Of a stretch of DNA of 30,543 nt, positions 1-10,977 are shown piece by piece. The first letter of the stretch is position 1. Each line of letters begins with the position of its first letter. The stretch comes from Hirudo medicinalis. Taxonomy: Eukaryota > Annelida > Clitellata > Hirudinida > Hirudinidae. The stretch is taken from assembly GCA_011800805.1 (NCBI GenBank), contig MPNW01001344.1:10759-41301 (forward strand). The letters run 5' to 3'. Under the pieces are notes generated by a model that was not told the DNA's origin, made no database searches, and saw only the letters and a list, made by a program, of their open reading frames with translations. A program made the translations under genes and the position numbers.

Positions 1-27
1 GTTGCAGTGAAACAGGAAGCAGGTGTC

Positions 28-411
28 CAGGGGCCCGGCAATTTTGTGCCCGTGTCTTAAAATATTAACATTAAAATATTATAGTCAGTTACGGAAAGTT
101 TGTAATTTATGCATGTTTTATAATATTAACCAAATACTTGGTCAACTGCAATGACTTACGAACGGCTACTTGCTGGTAAGGAGTAGAAAGTGTGGAAATA
201 TTTGTTCTTTTAACCACATTTTTGCATCAATTTAACGAAAACAATATTTTTAAATAGATTCGGTCACAAAATATGAGCTTATGCTATTGCGATTTGATTT
301 TTAAAACTTTTTTTCGTGAAAAATAAACAGTTTAGGGACCCGTGGCCGCTGAGCCTAGGGGCCCGAAATTTCTGACGTACATCCCTGTACACCCCCTGTA
401 CACCCCCTGTG
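28..411. mobile_element. possible degenerate DNA-transposon remnant
   Basis: A GC-rich motif AGGGGCCCGGCAATTTTGTG lies near 29-48, and a related AGGGGCCCGAAATTT lies at 357-371 in the same orientation. An AT-rich core of about 300 bp separates them. The left edge starts CAGGG and the right side contains CATCCCTG, which is loosely like terminal sequences of hAT-type elements. I see no convincing target-site duplication and no transposase. The right edge runs into short tandem CTGTACACCCC units. This is a weak call and could be coincidental sequence. Confidence 0.2.
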
Positions 412-497
412 ACATGGGGACCTAATGGGCAGCGTGAAGAAATACGTAATAAAATGTGTAAACAAAGTAGTGGAGAGAATTATCAATGGGATGCTAG

Positions 498-567
498 ATA
501 TTCACCTCACAACGCCAGCCTGCCTGTGCTTCGAGGAACCACCTGATCTATGACGTCATAAATTCAG
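498..567 (+). CDS. candidate upstream exon of the CUB/Sushi receptor gene
   Basis: The stretch ends in a near-consensus donor, TTCAG|GTAGGT. One frame is open from a TAG acceptor at 497 and reads in part CASRNHLIYDVINS. It leaves the exon in phase 1, exactly the phase needed to join the CUB exon at 1166 (G+TT gives Val, followed by ATSQGEGHSC). The upstream acceptor is poor because it lacks a pyrimidine tract; CAG at 516-518 is an alternative start in the same frame. A single cysteine and no recognisable domain are present, so it would be an interdomain linker or the end of an earlier domain. The donor and phase match are seen directly; membership in the gene is inference. Confidence 0.35.
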
Positions 568-1165
568 GTAGGTTGGCGGCAAATGCAAATTTATCATTCG
601 GGATCTTCGGTTTCCCTTTGACGTAAATCTTGTCCTTATCTCGACCATCCCCCACCCACGATACAAAGAGGATTTTTTCAGTGACGACCCCAGAGAACGG
701 CATGGTTTCATTTGATGAAGTTTTGATCGGAGACAACTGAGGCAGCCTGGATTTGTCGAGCGACTGACTGGGATCAGAGTTCAAGCTCTTCTGATGTGAC
801 CGCCCGCATGTTTTAATAAAATTATTTCTCAATAATTTTCCATTTCCTGGGTTCAATTCTTTTTTTTTTATTATTATTTACGAAAGTTTTACACTTTTGG
901 TGAGAAAGAAACTGTTTTGAATTTTGAACTGAGTGAACTTCCGCTTCAATGGATTTTGGAGTTTTTTCAATTCAAGAGTAATTCGTTTAAAAACTGATAA
1001 ATGTTATAATTGATGTGATTAAATGTCACTGAATGTAATTACAACAAATTGTAAACAAATGAAATAATAACTTAAGCTTGAAGTTTACTGATTTTTGATT
1101 AAGTTTTGAAAGTCAAACAATGTAAACATCGCCAACGCAACATCAAGTCTCATGTTGCATTTCAG
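568..1165 (+). other. probable intron before the CUB exon; holds an opposite-strand ORF
   Basis: If the 498-567 exon is real, this 598-bp stretch is its intron, ending in TTGCATTTCAG. It contains a 102-codon open frame on the minus strand (548-856). That frame includes PFSG and, further on, KIYVKGKPKIPNDKFAFAANL-like sequence split by other residues, which faintly recalls the start of a galectin fold. No downstream galectin hallmark (HxNPR, WGxE) follows on that strand, so I do not call it a gene. Confidence 0.3.
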
Positions 1166-1855
1166 TTGCAACATCGCAAGGTGAAGGTCATTCGTGTGAC
1201 CTACAAAGCGAGGGGGTGAAGTTCGAAGGTTACATCTCCAACCAAGTCGAGGAAATCCTCAGAGCCTCTGAGTCCAAGATGAGGATCCACTTTTCCAGAC
1301 CCATTCCGATCAGAGCTTCCCCCCTCACTTACGGGTCTCCGGCCTGCGGGGATCCCAGGCGACCGTGGATCATAAAAGTGATGGGGGGTCAGAGAATCAA
1401 CGTGACCCTCATGGACTATTACCTCGAACCAGGCACTGACGAAGGAGAACCATCGATCGAATCCATCCCTACCGACCATTTTTCCCCCCAACCAACCACA
1501 ACGACCACTACGACCACCACGTCACTCTATCCTCTGAGCCACTGCGATAAGTACGCCACTTTCGAGGATAAAGCGGTTTTCGCGGCAGTGGAAAGTCCGA
1601 ACGGAAATATCTCCAGCGGTGGTCGAAACGATAGCTTCGTCGACGAAGACTACCAACTGGAGTTGGAACAGGGGGGGTCGTCCAGGGTTGGCAGGGACAT
1701 CTCCCCGAGGGAAGGAATAGGGGGTGGAAGGGTCCTCTGTGGAAGGAGAGATGTGAGGACCTCGCATGCATTCATTTCCAGGAGCAACGAGGTGGCGGTT
1801 GCCATCCACCGCTGGAGTTCTGATCCTGGTTACAAGTTTCTTCTCAGATATGAAG
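1166..1855 (+). CDS. CUB-domain exon of a membrane receptor (partial gene, exon 1 of the supported set)
   Basis: This 690-bp exon runs from acceptor TTTCAG (ends 1165) to donor TGAAG|GTTCGT and is phase 1 at both ends. It encodes an extracellular CUB-like beta-sandwich with four cysteines at codons 1195 (SCDLQSEG), 1345 (ACGDPRRPW), 1543 (HCDKY) and 1738 (LCGRRD). Typical CUB signatures are PWIIKVMGGQRINVTLMDYY and the closing SNEVAVAIHR...YKFLLRYEG. NVT and NDS are potential N-glycosylation sequons. Two loops are expanded: a nine-Thr run at 1495-1521, and about 65 residues between the last two cysteines where canonical CUB domains have far fewer. The island is GC-rich against AT-rich flanks. 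CUB domains usually bind protein ligands or calcium-dependent partners; no ligand can be deduced here. Its frame continues directly into the Sushi exon at 10978 (G+GA gives Gly). Confidence 0.82.
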
Positions 1856-2525
1856 GTTCGTTGCTGTTTTAATTTGGTTTAAAAATTATTTAAATTTGTT
1901 TGTTTGTTAATTTTATATTAATTAACTAATTAATTATATACGTTATGATATATTATTATATATTTAAATATATATTATGATTTATTAGTAAATATCACAA
2001 ACTGCGATCAAAAGTTCGCAAACCAACCTGCATCGCCTTGGAAATGACCTTTGGAAGGGTCGCTATATAAAAGGTGTAAATGCACAAATGATGATTCACA
2101 ATTAATTCAAATATGCAAGGAACACATTACCAAGTAATCATGGAATGTTATTATATATTCAAATATATATTTTGAAGCACGACGTGATAAAACTTTAAAT
2201 TTTATAATTAAAGATTTAATTATTTTTTAGAATTATTTTACTTTAAAAATTTTAATTTGTTAGAAATTCTTGACGCATTAAAGCTTTTTATATTTGGGAA
2301 AAGACATCTTGTGATGATATTGATTTTAATTATTGCTTTTAAAATCTTGCGAATGTGAGTCGTGACAGTGAGTCCTCAGAAGCTTGAGTTGGAATTAAAA
2401 ACTGCATTTGTGGATTTGTGTTCAATTTAAGACATTCTTCAAATGTTCAATATTGCAAAATGTTGCTGTCTTTATTGAAAATTTAATGAAACAAATGCGC
2501 TAGATAATTGAGCCATTTATTCTCG

Positions 2526-2572
2526 TGACGATGATGATGACGATGAGGATGACGTCGATGACGATGACGATA
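2526..2572. repeat. imperfect (GAT/GAC)n microsatellite
   Basis: About 47 bp of alternating GAT and GAC triplets with a few interruptions, in the long intron. Confidence 0.85.
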
Positions 2573-2990
2573 AGAAGTTGCATCACGAACTCTATAATAT
2601 AAAAACCAAAATCAACTAAAATCGATAAAAAAAAATAAATAAAAAACCCTGAAGAAGAAGGTCTTCGTTGTGGATGCGAGAGGCTCAGTGATCAAATCCC
2701 AGATCAGGGATCAGCCAGAGTTTCGATGGCAATGGATGAACGGTTGTCCATCTGGAAGATTTTAATATCTTTTGAAGGCGAACGCAAATATGGAACGATT
2801 TGTAATTTATTAAGGAATAAATATAAATATATTAATAATTAATTCAGAGCTACTGATTCCTTGAATTTTTGAAATTGAAAGTTGCACTCATCCAAGTGAT
2901 GGATGGAATTTTAAGTCAACTGATTTCATCACATCCATCTTGAAATGGATGCTTTCCATGGAGTCTTCAATTTCATGCTTGGACCCTAAG

Positions 2991-3056
2991 GACGATGACG
3001 GTGACGACGATGATGACGACGACGACGACGAAGATGATGATGATGATGATGATGAT
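2991..3056. repeat. (GAC)n-(GAT)n compound microsatellite
   Basis: GACGAT triplets pass into a GAC run and then a (GAT)8-like run, ending before ATCGCG. Confidence 0.9.
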
Positions 3057-3436
3057 ATCGCGTGAGGTCCCTCTCCAGCTTAGCACGAGCGAGACTTCCA
3101 TGAACTCGAATGGAACCAGTAAAAGAAAATAAAAATAAAATAATTCTTAATTAAATAAAAATAAAATAATTCTTAATGGAAAAACAACCTGGAAAAGTCG
3201 GAAGTTACGAATTAAGGATGAAATTGAAACATGTTTCCATATTTCCTTCATTTCGATTGTTTTTTTTTTTTCTGAAAAATGAACATTAAATATAAATCAT
3301 ATTTATTCTCGAAATATTTAATCAGATTTACTCTCGAAATCTGACAAACATTCTTTGAAACAACGTCATACAAATTATAATTTAACATAATTATCAAAAT
3401 ATTAATTAATTAAACGGTGGACAGATTACGAAATTA

Positions 3437-3675
3437 GCAAATATAATAATAATAATAATAAATTAATTAATAATTATTAATTAATATAATTAATGTAATT
3501 AATGTAATTAATTATATTAATATAATTATAATAACATAATTATATATAATAATTATATATAATAAAATTATATATAATAATATAATTATATATTATATTA
3601 ATATTATATATAAGTATTATTAATGATAAAGTAATTAATTATATTATTATATAATAATTATTATTATTACTGTTA
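3437..3675. repeat. very AT-rich low-complexity block
   Basis: About 240 bp made almost only of A and T. It has (AAT)n, ATTAATTA and TATATAAT motifs and many short self-complementary segments. It is non-coding in all frames. Confidence 0.85.
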
Positions 3676-4265
3676 TTATTTTAAAATGTTCTGCAACTTG
3701 GACGTGTTATTTCGAACTGATGGCTTGGATGGAAATATTACCTGGAATTGATAAATAAGCTTTCATTTGTCACGTAACTCGATTCGCGATTCGTGAAATG
3801 TCAGACGAATAATGCTACATGTTAATGCTATTATATATTTATAATAAAAATAAACATTTTTTTTCTTTAAATTCATTTAAAAAAGTAATTTGTAAGTATT
3901 TTTACAGTAATGTTTAACAATTGTACCGAGGAAATGTTGGCAAAGGTCAGGCAGCAAAGGGTGGCATTTACGAGTCGAGGGCAATTGTGGTCATTAATAC
4001 TGTGTGAGGACTTAGAACTGCTTTTGGGATTGGTGAGGACTGGAAAACCCTTTCAAAAGGTTTCTTCGCGGAAATCATGAAAATAATTACTGTGGAAATT
4101 ATCATGGTTAAGGTGAATAATTATTTTCACAATAAATATTTTTTCTGACAAATTATGCTTCTTTCATCCATCATTCATGTCTTCTGGAAGGAAATGCAGC
4201 TGCTTCGATAATCAACGAAAAACGGATGGATTATCCAAACATAAAGGATAACCGTATTTACCCGT

Positions 4266-4411
4266 GTATAAGACGCACTTCTTTCGAAAAATTTAAAAAA
4301 TTTACGCTCTAAAAACTGGGTGTTTCTTTCACGGTGCTTGTTGATCAATGTTTTACTCATATTTCCACTTTTTCGCGCTTGTTGTTCCCGAAATTAAGGT
4401 GCGTCTTATAC
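4266..4411. mobile_element. MITE-like short inverted-repeat element
   Basis: A perfect 13-bp inverted repeat brackets this segment: GTATAAGACGCAC at 4266-4278 and GTGCGTCTTATAC at 4399-4411. Similarity continues inward (CTTTCG on the left, CGAAATTAAG on the right). The interior of about 120 bp is non-coding. The outer left flank reads CCGTATTTACCCGT, as expected for the outer part of a longer terminal repeat, but the matching right outer part is missing because the 12-bp minisatellite begins there. I infer a non-autonomous DNA-transposon copy whose right end was overwritten. The superfamily is not assigned. Confidence 0.55.
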
Positions 4412-4774
4412 TTGGAGAAATACTTGGAGAAATACTTGGAGAAATACTTGGAGAAATACTTGGAGAAATACTTGGAGAAATACTTGGAGAAATACTTGGA
4501 GAGATACTTGGAGAGATACTTGGAGAGATACTTGGAGAGATACTTGGAGAGATACTTGGAGAAATACTTGGAGAAATACTTGGAGAAATACTTGGAGAAA
4601 TACTTGGAGAAATACTTGGAGAGATACTTGGAGAAATACTTGGAGAAATACTTGGAGAAATACTTGGAGAAATACTTGGAGAGATACTTGGAGAGATACT
4701 TGGAGATATACTTGGAGAAATACTTGGAGAAATACTTGGAGACATACTTGGAGACATACTTGGAGACATACTTG
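4408..4774. repeat. 12-bp minisatellite, about 30 copies (ATACTTGGAGAA)
   Basis: Roughly 30 uninterrupted 12-bp units vary at essentially one position (GAGAXATACTTG). Reading X in order gives A7 G5 A5 G1 A4 G2 T1 A2 C3, a block pattern typical of local unit amplification and conversion. Twelve is a multiple of three and no unit contains a stop in several frames, so long artefactual open frames appear on both strands (LGEI, YLEK, ISPS, LQVF repeats). These are not considered genes because they lack any flanking coding context. Confidence 0.95.
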
Positions 4775-5976
4775 AGGTCTTGTCTCGAACCTTCGGAGCA
4801 ATATTTATTCCTAGTATTTAATATTTTTCTTATTTGCATCCCAAACATCCTCACATTCCTCAGCAACATCCTGCTTTTAGAATGTTTTCTCAAAAACAAT
4901 TCCCAACATTTCCAAAATGCATTATTCAACGGAATTTCGGAACTTTTTTCAAAAAAATTCAGGTGTTTTACTTTCCAGTTTTTGGTTTGAAATGACTTCA
5001 AATTTTTTTCTCCTCAGAGGAAGTTGCTACGTTGCTACAGTAGCTGCTTTTTGTTGTTGGTGTTGTTGTTGTTGGTGTTTTTGCTGGAGTTGGGGTTGGT
5101 CAACTAAGACGTGCGAATTTTTCTGCGTTTTGCACGAATTCATCAAGTCCAGCGACCACACAACTGCGGTCGGACATTCGTCATCGTTAAAATGCTTTTC
5201 ACTTCCAGAAGCTCGAAATGGTTGTCCGTTTCATTCAGAAGTTGGATTATTTATTAGGCTGGCATTCTTACTCCAGTCGAACATAACCGGATGATGTCTT
5301 CAGCTGGCCTTTTCATTAAGATTCTAAATGCAGGGTGTGAATGAACACCGCGAAAGAGCGAATTACTTGGAGTGATTAAAATTGATTAAAATTGAATTGT
5401 CGCAAAATTGCAGAAATAATTCTGAATGCGAGAATTACACTCGACAAAAGGTAAGCACACTTCTTAGCGTATGAGTCCATAAAGAATATTTCTGGCAGGG
5501 TTTTCAAGGAATTGATGAAATTGTTTGCATTGTCTGCTCGCATATTTGCTCACCCAGGTTGTAAAACCTACTCTCCAATATCTTGTTGTCTCACACTTCT
5601 CTTCAGTTATGTTGTTTGTATTTTCTCAAGTTTCGTATATTTTCAACAAGTCCGTAAAATTATCTTTTGTTGAAATGAAATGAAAATAAATTATAAAAAT
5701 CCAATTTCAAATTTTCTGGGAGCACCTGCAACACGGCGTGGTGCCAAAATTGTGATGTAAACAGGTGGTAATTTTCTGCTCGATTAAAAATTTCATTCAG
5801 AAATCCATGAGTCATCGTAAGCGATATTTTGAGTAAAAATATTTACTTTAACCCTCTGAAATGTGGTCTCCTTGTGTAGGAGATCATCATTTCTGTTTGG
5901 ACATGCGAGGAGGTGAAGGCCTCAAAAACCGAGTTCAGCGGAATTGTTTTGGAAATCCAACGAAGATTGAAATCAC

Positions 5977-6039
5977 CAACAAACACACATTTATAATCAA
6001 CAAACACATATTTATAATCAACAAACACACATTTATAAT
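5977..6039. repeat. 21-bp tandem repeat, three copies
   Basis: Three consecutive units of CAACAAACACACATTTATAAT start at 5977, 5998 and 6019. The middle one has a single C-to-T change. Confidence 0.9.
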
Positions 6040-8398
6040 CAGCAGTTCATGTGTTCGCAACCTTCCCGTGTTTCCAAACAATTTCAAACTTTTCATTCTC
6101 TGGTTGTAGTTATTCAATTCCAGTTACTTAGTGTCGAATAAAAATTTATGAAGACAAAAATAACCAAAATGGCAGATCAAGTGGGAATTACATTTCAACT
6201 TCTGAGCATAATTGCTTGAAAATTTTGACCCCATTATGCACTTAAGAGCTCCAGGTGGCACGTGATAATTTCCTCATAAATAAAATCGCTACTTTTATTA
6301 CTTTCTTAAAAATTCACTTAAATTGATTAAATTTACACCTGATTTATCTTTAATTTGCACAAAATTCACCTTTAATTTACACGCCTCTCATTCAACTTAA
6401 CATTGCGAAGGTCTCCAAATCATCCTCACCTCGCTGGTTGGATCGGTTAGAACAACTTCGAACCCTGGCCTGTTCGCCACCAGGGACTCAGAGGGAGGGA
6501 ATGTGCGAGGAAGGAAGACCAGTGGTCCCGCCCTGGTCTCGGGGGTGGTGAGGATGACGCATGACGGTGCTTGGATGGAAGCAACGACACCTTATGCGCT
6601 TCTAATGCACCATTAGGACCATCGTAGCATGACCATCAAGAATGATCTAGAAATGTGGTGACCGTTATGGTGAAAGCAATGGCGATGATGATGACTGCGG
6701 TGATGGTAATGATGAAGAAGAAAGTTTCTCATGATGGTGATGACGAAGACGCAGACGACGAGCTGATGAAGATGTTGATGACGTCGGAGATGATAATGAG
6801 CGTCTACCCATAACCCTGTTTGATAAATGATACGCTTTCCTGATTAAATATTTTATCACGTGACCATGGGCAAGATCTTCATTAGAACCCCATCTTTCGA
6901 GGGAGTATTTTACTTCACATTCACGGCTTCCTGACAGTGGATGAGAATCCACCAAGACCACCCTGTGGTCGTCTTTAAGTTCACAAATATGAGGGAATAA
7001 ATTCTATTAAAGGTTTTATTTGCATTAAAATATTCAGACTTTTATTGGTTTCTACGTGCGATACAAGCTCCTGAAAAGTAATGAAAAGTCAAAAATAATT
7101 TCACAAAAACTTTTCAAATGAGATGGAAGTGTTAAGTGTTAGCCGATTATTTTTATAAATAATTATTTATTTATAAATTATTTTTATAAATTGTATTAAG
7201 TGTTCTTAAAGTTCCTATTCTGAAAGTCAATATTTCTTTTAAAAGCGATTTGAAGACAAAATAAATTATCATTTACTTGAATTTAAAAAATTTGTTAAAT
7301 TTAAATCACAGCAGCAACACATCTGCCAACAAACAAGCTATCACCATGTTCATAAATATGATATTATCCTTAAATCTCTTATTATTCGGTTGTAATCTCC
7401 TTTTTTCTTTCAATTCTTTCCTCTGGACGACCCAAATTTCATGAATTGTTTCAAACTGAATCATAATTCTTCGAAAGACGTTCTGCCAGTCTGCATGGGG
7501 CGTTCATTATCCAGTTCAAAAAGAACTTAGTTTTGTGGATTTTCCAAACAAAGAGAGTGAGTGAGTGCATTTGAGTGGATACTTTACACAATCAACACAC
7601 ACTTGCCTGTTTTCATTCAAGAAAGTCAGAAATTTCTTTCAGAACAAGATTTGCCAATTACGGTTGACTCCTGTTTCAACAAGAAGATTTAATCTTTTTC
7701 CACTTTGAAATTGTGCCACTGAATCTAATTGCCCTCAATGACTTTGGAAAATTCCATCCATCCAATCGTTTCTGTTCATTTTATTCATTCAAATAAGTTA
7801 ACGAGGAAGATTCAACTTTAACATTTCCAAACTATCTTCATCATAAATATGTTTTATTTTTTACAACATAATATTTACAAACATTCTTATTTATCAACTT
7901 AACTGACAAGGTGAAATAGTTTTTGATTAAAGATCGAATAACTCCCAAATAATCGTACATCTTAATTACGTTAATATTATATTATTATTACTAATAGATC
8001 ATAAAGTATATCTCCGTGTTTATAGCGTCAGAGGGCTGTGGAGTTTATACAGTGAGAAATAAATTTTCAACATTTTGCATCAAAAAACTTGTCGGTTGAT
8101 TGACTGGATTATTTTTTGCTTGTTTTAGTCGCATTGCTATCAATCCATAAAAAATGTTCGTCCTGTGGAGGCCATCAAACCATGACATTCCCTGGCGGAA
8201 TGCGTCCAAAAAAACAGTTTCACAGAGTTCTGAAATTCCTTTCCACATTTGCATGCTGCAAGGAAAACTTGGAAAATCCTGACACTCAGCCGTTCATAAA
8301 TTTCATTTTGAACGAAAACTTCGCGCGGTGATGTGTGGAATTGATATTTGTTGGACCTTCGAGGCGAAGAAAAAGTGCAAAGTGGTCCTTTCGACGTG

Positions 8399-8500
8399 GT
8401 TTTCCATGCACTTCTGCACTCCTTCCAATCTTGTTTCCCATGCACTTCTGCACTCCTTCCACCCTCGTTTTCCATGCACTCCTGCACTCATTTCACCCTT
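8399..8500. repeat. 34-bp tandem repeat, three copies
   Basis: CCATGCACTTCTGCACTCC recurs at 8404, 8438 and 8472 with an exact 34-bp period. The last copy is more diverged. The resulting short open frames are repeat artefacts. Confidence 0.85.
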
Positions 8501-8975
8501 CAATCCTTCCACGGGAAGTTGTTGGAGTTCACGTCTGAAATTTCCTACGTCTGCAAAATTACCGCCTTCAGACGTGAAACGTGAACTTTCATTTGAAATT
8601 GTTGCAACAATTGGAATGTTGCTTCTTAAAAATATTTATTTTGCGGGTTTTGCTTTTAATTAACGCGTTTTCCTTGTTAAATAGTAAATTATTTTTCAGT
8701 GAATTCTAAATATTATTTTGGCGGGAATCCCCAAGCATAAGAAATAGTAATTCATGATACAATTAACAAGAGCAAATCATATTTTCATTAACAATCATCT
8801 TAAATGAAATGTTTAGCATAAATACATTTTAATAATAATAAAATTTATTAAAATTATAGTCCAAAAACACGCACCGTACCCTCGGACATGATGATATGAG
8901 CTGACATTCTCGTATAAAATTCACATAAACCTCTTCATGCTGGACTGAAACAACCCATTGAAGCTTAATGTCAGT

Positions 8976-9081
8976 CATTCCACCATGTCTTCCCTCATTC
9001 ATTCCACCATGTCTTCCCTCATTCATTCCACCATGTCTTCCCTCATTCCTTCCACCATGTCTTCCCTCATTCCTTCCACCT
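8976..9081. repeat. 24-bp tandem repeat, four copies plus a partial
   Basis: Units begin CATTCCACCATGTC and end TTCCCTCATT. They start at 8976, 9000, 9024 and 9048, then comes a truncated copy. A (CATC)n tract follows immediately. Confidence 0.9.
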
Positions 9082-9092
9082 GTTGAATCTTT

Positions 9093-9192
9093 CCATCCAT
9101 CAATCAATCAATCAATCCATCCATCCACCCATCTATCCATCCATCCATCCATACATCTATCCAGCCATCCATCCACCCATCCATCCATCTTC
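9093..9192. repeat. imperfect (CATC)n microsatellite
   Basis: About 100 bp of CATC/CAAT/CACC tetranucleotides directly downstream of the 24-bp repeats. It translates as Pro-Ser-Ile-His repeats and is non-genic. Confidence 0.9.
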
Positions 9193-10277
9193 CCTCCTTA
9201 AATTTTCTGGAGAAAGTTTAAAACCTCGTTTGGAGCAAGTTGCTTCCGGCTCACGAAGAACCTGCTCCTCTGACAAACGAACGACTTTTTTCTTTTAAAT
9301 TTTCATTTTTTAACTTGTTTAATTGAGGGCGAATTGTTTGCTATTTTTAATGATTTCAATATTTTTGAGCATTTCATAAAATATTTTACAATTTAAGAAA
9401 TTTAATTCATTAATGGTCGTCAAGATTTTCTCAAAAGCAAAACTTTTTCCACTTTCAACTGTTTATCCAAGAAATCCAAGCAGTGAAAAACAATATAGAA
9501 ATACAATTCATTTTTGAAAATATCCAGAAAGGTTCGCAATATTTGTGTGCCTCTTGAAAATAAAATTGTGAGAAATAAAACTCCAAAATCATGCGATTTT
9601 AAAACAGCAGCAAAAAACAATGTTTAATGAACAAAAAAAAATGGAGATTATATTTTCTAATCCACAGTTAGATTCGAACTCGGTGTGTTTGAACGAATGG
9701 TGAATGTCAGCAGGTTGTCAGTCGTGGATGACTGGAGACGTAACACTTTTTCCATTTAAAACGTGAATTATGAAATTCTTCTCCGTTCCACTGAAATAAC
9801 TTCGATGGAGTTTTGCAAATTTCATGCTGAGAATAAGTTAACATTTGGACGCCGCCAAGTCTCATTAAATGCTGCTGGATTTGCAGAAGATCAGGAAATG
9901 GAAAAGAAATTCAAAAGACATAAAAAAACAAAAAATCTGGATTTAAATTAAAACTCTGTTTCTTGATTGAATTTTTAAGAAAAAGAACTAATTGAGCAAC
10001 GGAGACTTTTCAAGGCCTAAAATTGGGTCTTCATGATGGAGTGTCCCTGATAACGTGGCTCAATTACTGGATTCAACTCACGACTTTTCCCATGTTTTTC
10101 TGCTTCTCTGCTCATTACCATCCATCCAAGCTTCCAGACCAAACTGCTGTCATCTGCCACCCATCAATCCATCCATCCATCAATCTCTCTTCTCATCTGT
10201 TCATTTGTCCATCCAGTGATGCATCTAACATCACATCATTCCACGCTCTCATTAATTCATCCATCCATCCATCCATC

Positions 10278-10483
10278 NNNNNNNNNNNNNNNNNNNNNNN
10301 NNNNNNNNNNNNNNNNNNNNNNNNNNNNNNNNNNNNNNNNNNNNNNNNNNNNNNNNNNNNNNNNNNNNNNNNNNNNNNNNNNNNNNNNNNNNNNNNNNNN
10401 NNNNNNNNNNNNNNNNNNNNNNNNNNNNNNNNNNNNNNNNNNNNNNNNNNNNNNNNNNNNNNNNNNNNNNNNNNNNNNNNNNN
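10278..10483. other. assembly gap of 206 N
   Basis: The run of N begins inside a (CATC)n tract (10256-10277) and resumes in unique sequence CATGGACTAATG. The gap probably reflects failure to assemble the tetranucleotide repeat, so its true length is unknown. Confidence 0.98.
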
Positions 10484-10705
10484 CATGGACTAATGACGCT
10501 CCCATAGGAGGGCAGTATTTTGAGTGGTTTATGTCACTGAATTATTCAAACATGCATTAGGAAGAAACTTTGTCTATCCTCTGGAAAAACCGGAATACTT
10601 TGCGTTCAATGTTTGCCTGTGATATCCAGCTGTGCAGGATTTCATTGCCTCGCCATTACTATCCATCGTTTCATTCCATCTGTTTACTAAGTCATGCAAC
10701 AATCA

Positions 10706-10955
10706 ATCCATCCATCCATCCACCCAACCGACCGTACGTCCATCCATCCAACCCACTAACCATCCATCCATCATCCATCCATTCACCTAATCAACCGTCC
10801 GTCCGTCCGTCCGTCCATCCATCCTTCCGTCTATCCATCAATCAATCCATCGATCCATCCATCCATCGATCCATCCATCCATCCATCCATCCATCCATCG
10901 ATCCATCCATCCATCCATCCATCGATCCATCCATCCATCCATCCATCCATCCATT
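10706..10955. repeat. (CATC)n/(CGTC)n tetranucleotide tract
   Basis: About 250 bp of CATC units with CGTC, CATCGATC and CACC variants. It ends only about 20 bp before the Sushi exon acceptor, so it occupies the place where a pyrimidine tract and branch point would normally sit. Confidence 0.92.
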
Positions 10956-10977
10956 AAAACTTTCGAAACAGCTGTAG

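Larger units (their letters stand above)
1856..10977 (+). other. 9.1-kb intron between the CUB and Sushi exons
   Basis: Donor GTTCGT and acceptor AGCTGTAG bound a long AT-rich intron. It contains GAT/GAC microsatellites, an AT-rich patch, a MITE-like element with an attached minisatellite, several short tandem repeats, a (CATC)n tract with an assembly gap, and a GC-rich patch at about 6430-6560. The patch at 6430-6560 contains a perfect 7-bp inverted repeat (AGACCAG at 6516-6522, CTGGTCT at 6533-6539). A 38-nt segment at 5413-5450 is flanked by splice-like sites, but its length would break the reading phase. I see no coding exon here that fits the gene. Confidence 0.7.

Noticed and set aside
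2655..2730. Possible tRNA or SINE (TGATCAAATCCC resembling a B box)
   Set aside because: Two mismatches in the B box, no convincing A box and no cloverleaf pairing.
4334..5001. Long ORFs on both strands encoding LGEI, YLEK, ISPS, FSKY or LQVF repeats
   Set aside because: They are translations of the 12-bp minisatellite, whose unit is stop-free in most frames; there is no splice or start context.
5413..5450. 38-nt exon-like segment (NNSECENYTRQK) with strong donor AAAAG|GTAAGC and two sequons
   Set aside because: Its length is not a multiple of three and the phase is 2-0, which would break the 1-1 junction between the CUB and Sushi exons.
10193..10560. ORFs spanning the N gap
   Set aside because: They consist mostly of unknown residues plus translated (CATC)n.
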